A DNA stretch of 5,637 nt from Pedosphaera sp. (GTDB taxonomy: Bacteria; Verrucomicrobiota; Verrucomicrobiae; Limisphaerales; Pedosphaeraceae): positions 1-5,637 of the forward strand of contig JAQGPB010000244.1 of NCBI GenBank assembly GCA_028293265.1, in the 5' to 3' direction. Within the stretch, counting starts at the first letter, position 1. Each line of letters begins with the position of its first letter. The position numbers and the translations under genes are program-made. This document shows positions 5,627-5,637 of this stretch, in pieces. Under the pieces are notes generated by a model. The model ran no database searches. It had not been told where the DNA came from and was given only the letters and a program-made list of their open reading frames with translations.

Positions 5627-5637
5627 GGGTTCCGCCA

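Larger units (their letters stand above)
5393..5637. other. intergenic tail with two hairpin repeats and no gene
   Basis: After the TIM-barrel stop codon no coding region is seen up to the window end. The stretch holds copy B (5500-5544) and copy C (5603-5626) of GC-rich hairpins. No stem followed by a T-run lies directly after the stop codon, so copy B may end the transcript (inference). Confidence 0.5.

Overview
The window is GC-rich with short AT-rich spacers, and it most resembles a soil or sediment member of the Verrucomicrobiota (Pedosphaera/Limisphaerales-like). That placement is inferred from three things: short membrane-anchored and small cytosolic proteins of a kind I associate with that group, GC-rich hairpin repeats of the CCCTCTCC...GGAGAGGGCCGGGGTGAGGG type, and a two-domain serine hydrolase/NamZ protein. 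No rRNA, tRNA, CRISPR array, transposase or phage gene is visible.

Layout. Positions 1-279 (+) hold the C-terminal end of a short-chain dehydrogenase/reductase-like (SDR) protein, cut by the window edge. Convergent to it, at 344-544 (-), is a 66-residue ribbon-helix-helix-like protein. Its AT-rich upstream region (about 560-635) carries a TATAAT box surrounded by repeated CACCTG and ACCACACC/GGTGTGGT motifs that look like operator sites. Positions 658-899 hold at most a doubtful 36-residue ORF. Positions 900-1148 (+) encode an 82-residue soluble protein of unknown function, and 1197-1652 (+) a 151-residue protein with one N-terminal membrane segment. The latter runs tail-to-tail into, and overlaps by 35 bp, the largest gene.

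That gene, 1618-4044 (-), encodes an 808-residue exported protein that joins a class C beta-lactamase-like serine hydrolase to a NamZ/DUF1343 exo-beta-N-acetylmuramidase domain. In Bacillus subtilis the two activities are separate neighbouring genes in the muropeptide-recycling operon, so the fusion points to turnover of peptidoglycan fragments outside the cytoplasm.

After a 313-bp divergent spacer carrying one hairpin repeat comes 4358-5392 (+), a 344-residue TIM-barrel protein close to class I xylose isomerases. It keeps most of the metal and substrate residues but has a histidine where xylose isomerase has a metal-binding aspartate, and it lacks much of the C-terminal extension. The last 245 bp contain two more hairpin repeats and no gene.

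The genes do not form one pathway or operon. The two carbohydrate-related genes are divergent and may share only the spacer. The most notable points are the serine hydrolase-NamZ fusion, the altered metal site of the xylose isomerase homologue, the operator-like array before the ribbon-helix-helix gene, and related GC-rich repeats on both sides of the TIM-barrel gene. I see no clear evidence for a wholly new multi-gene system.
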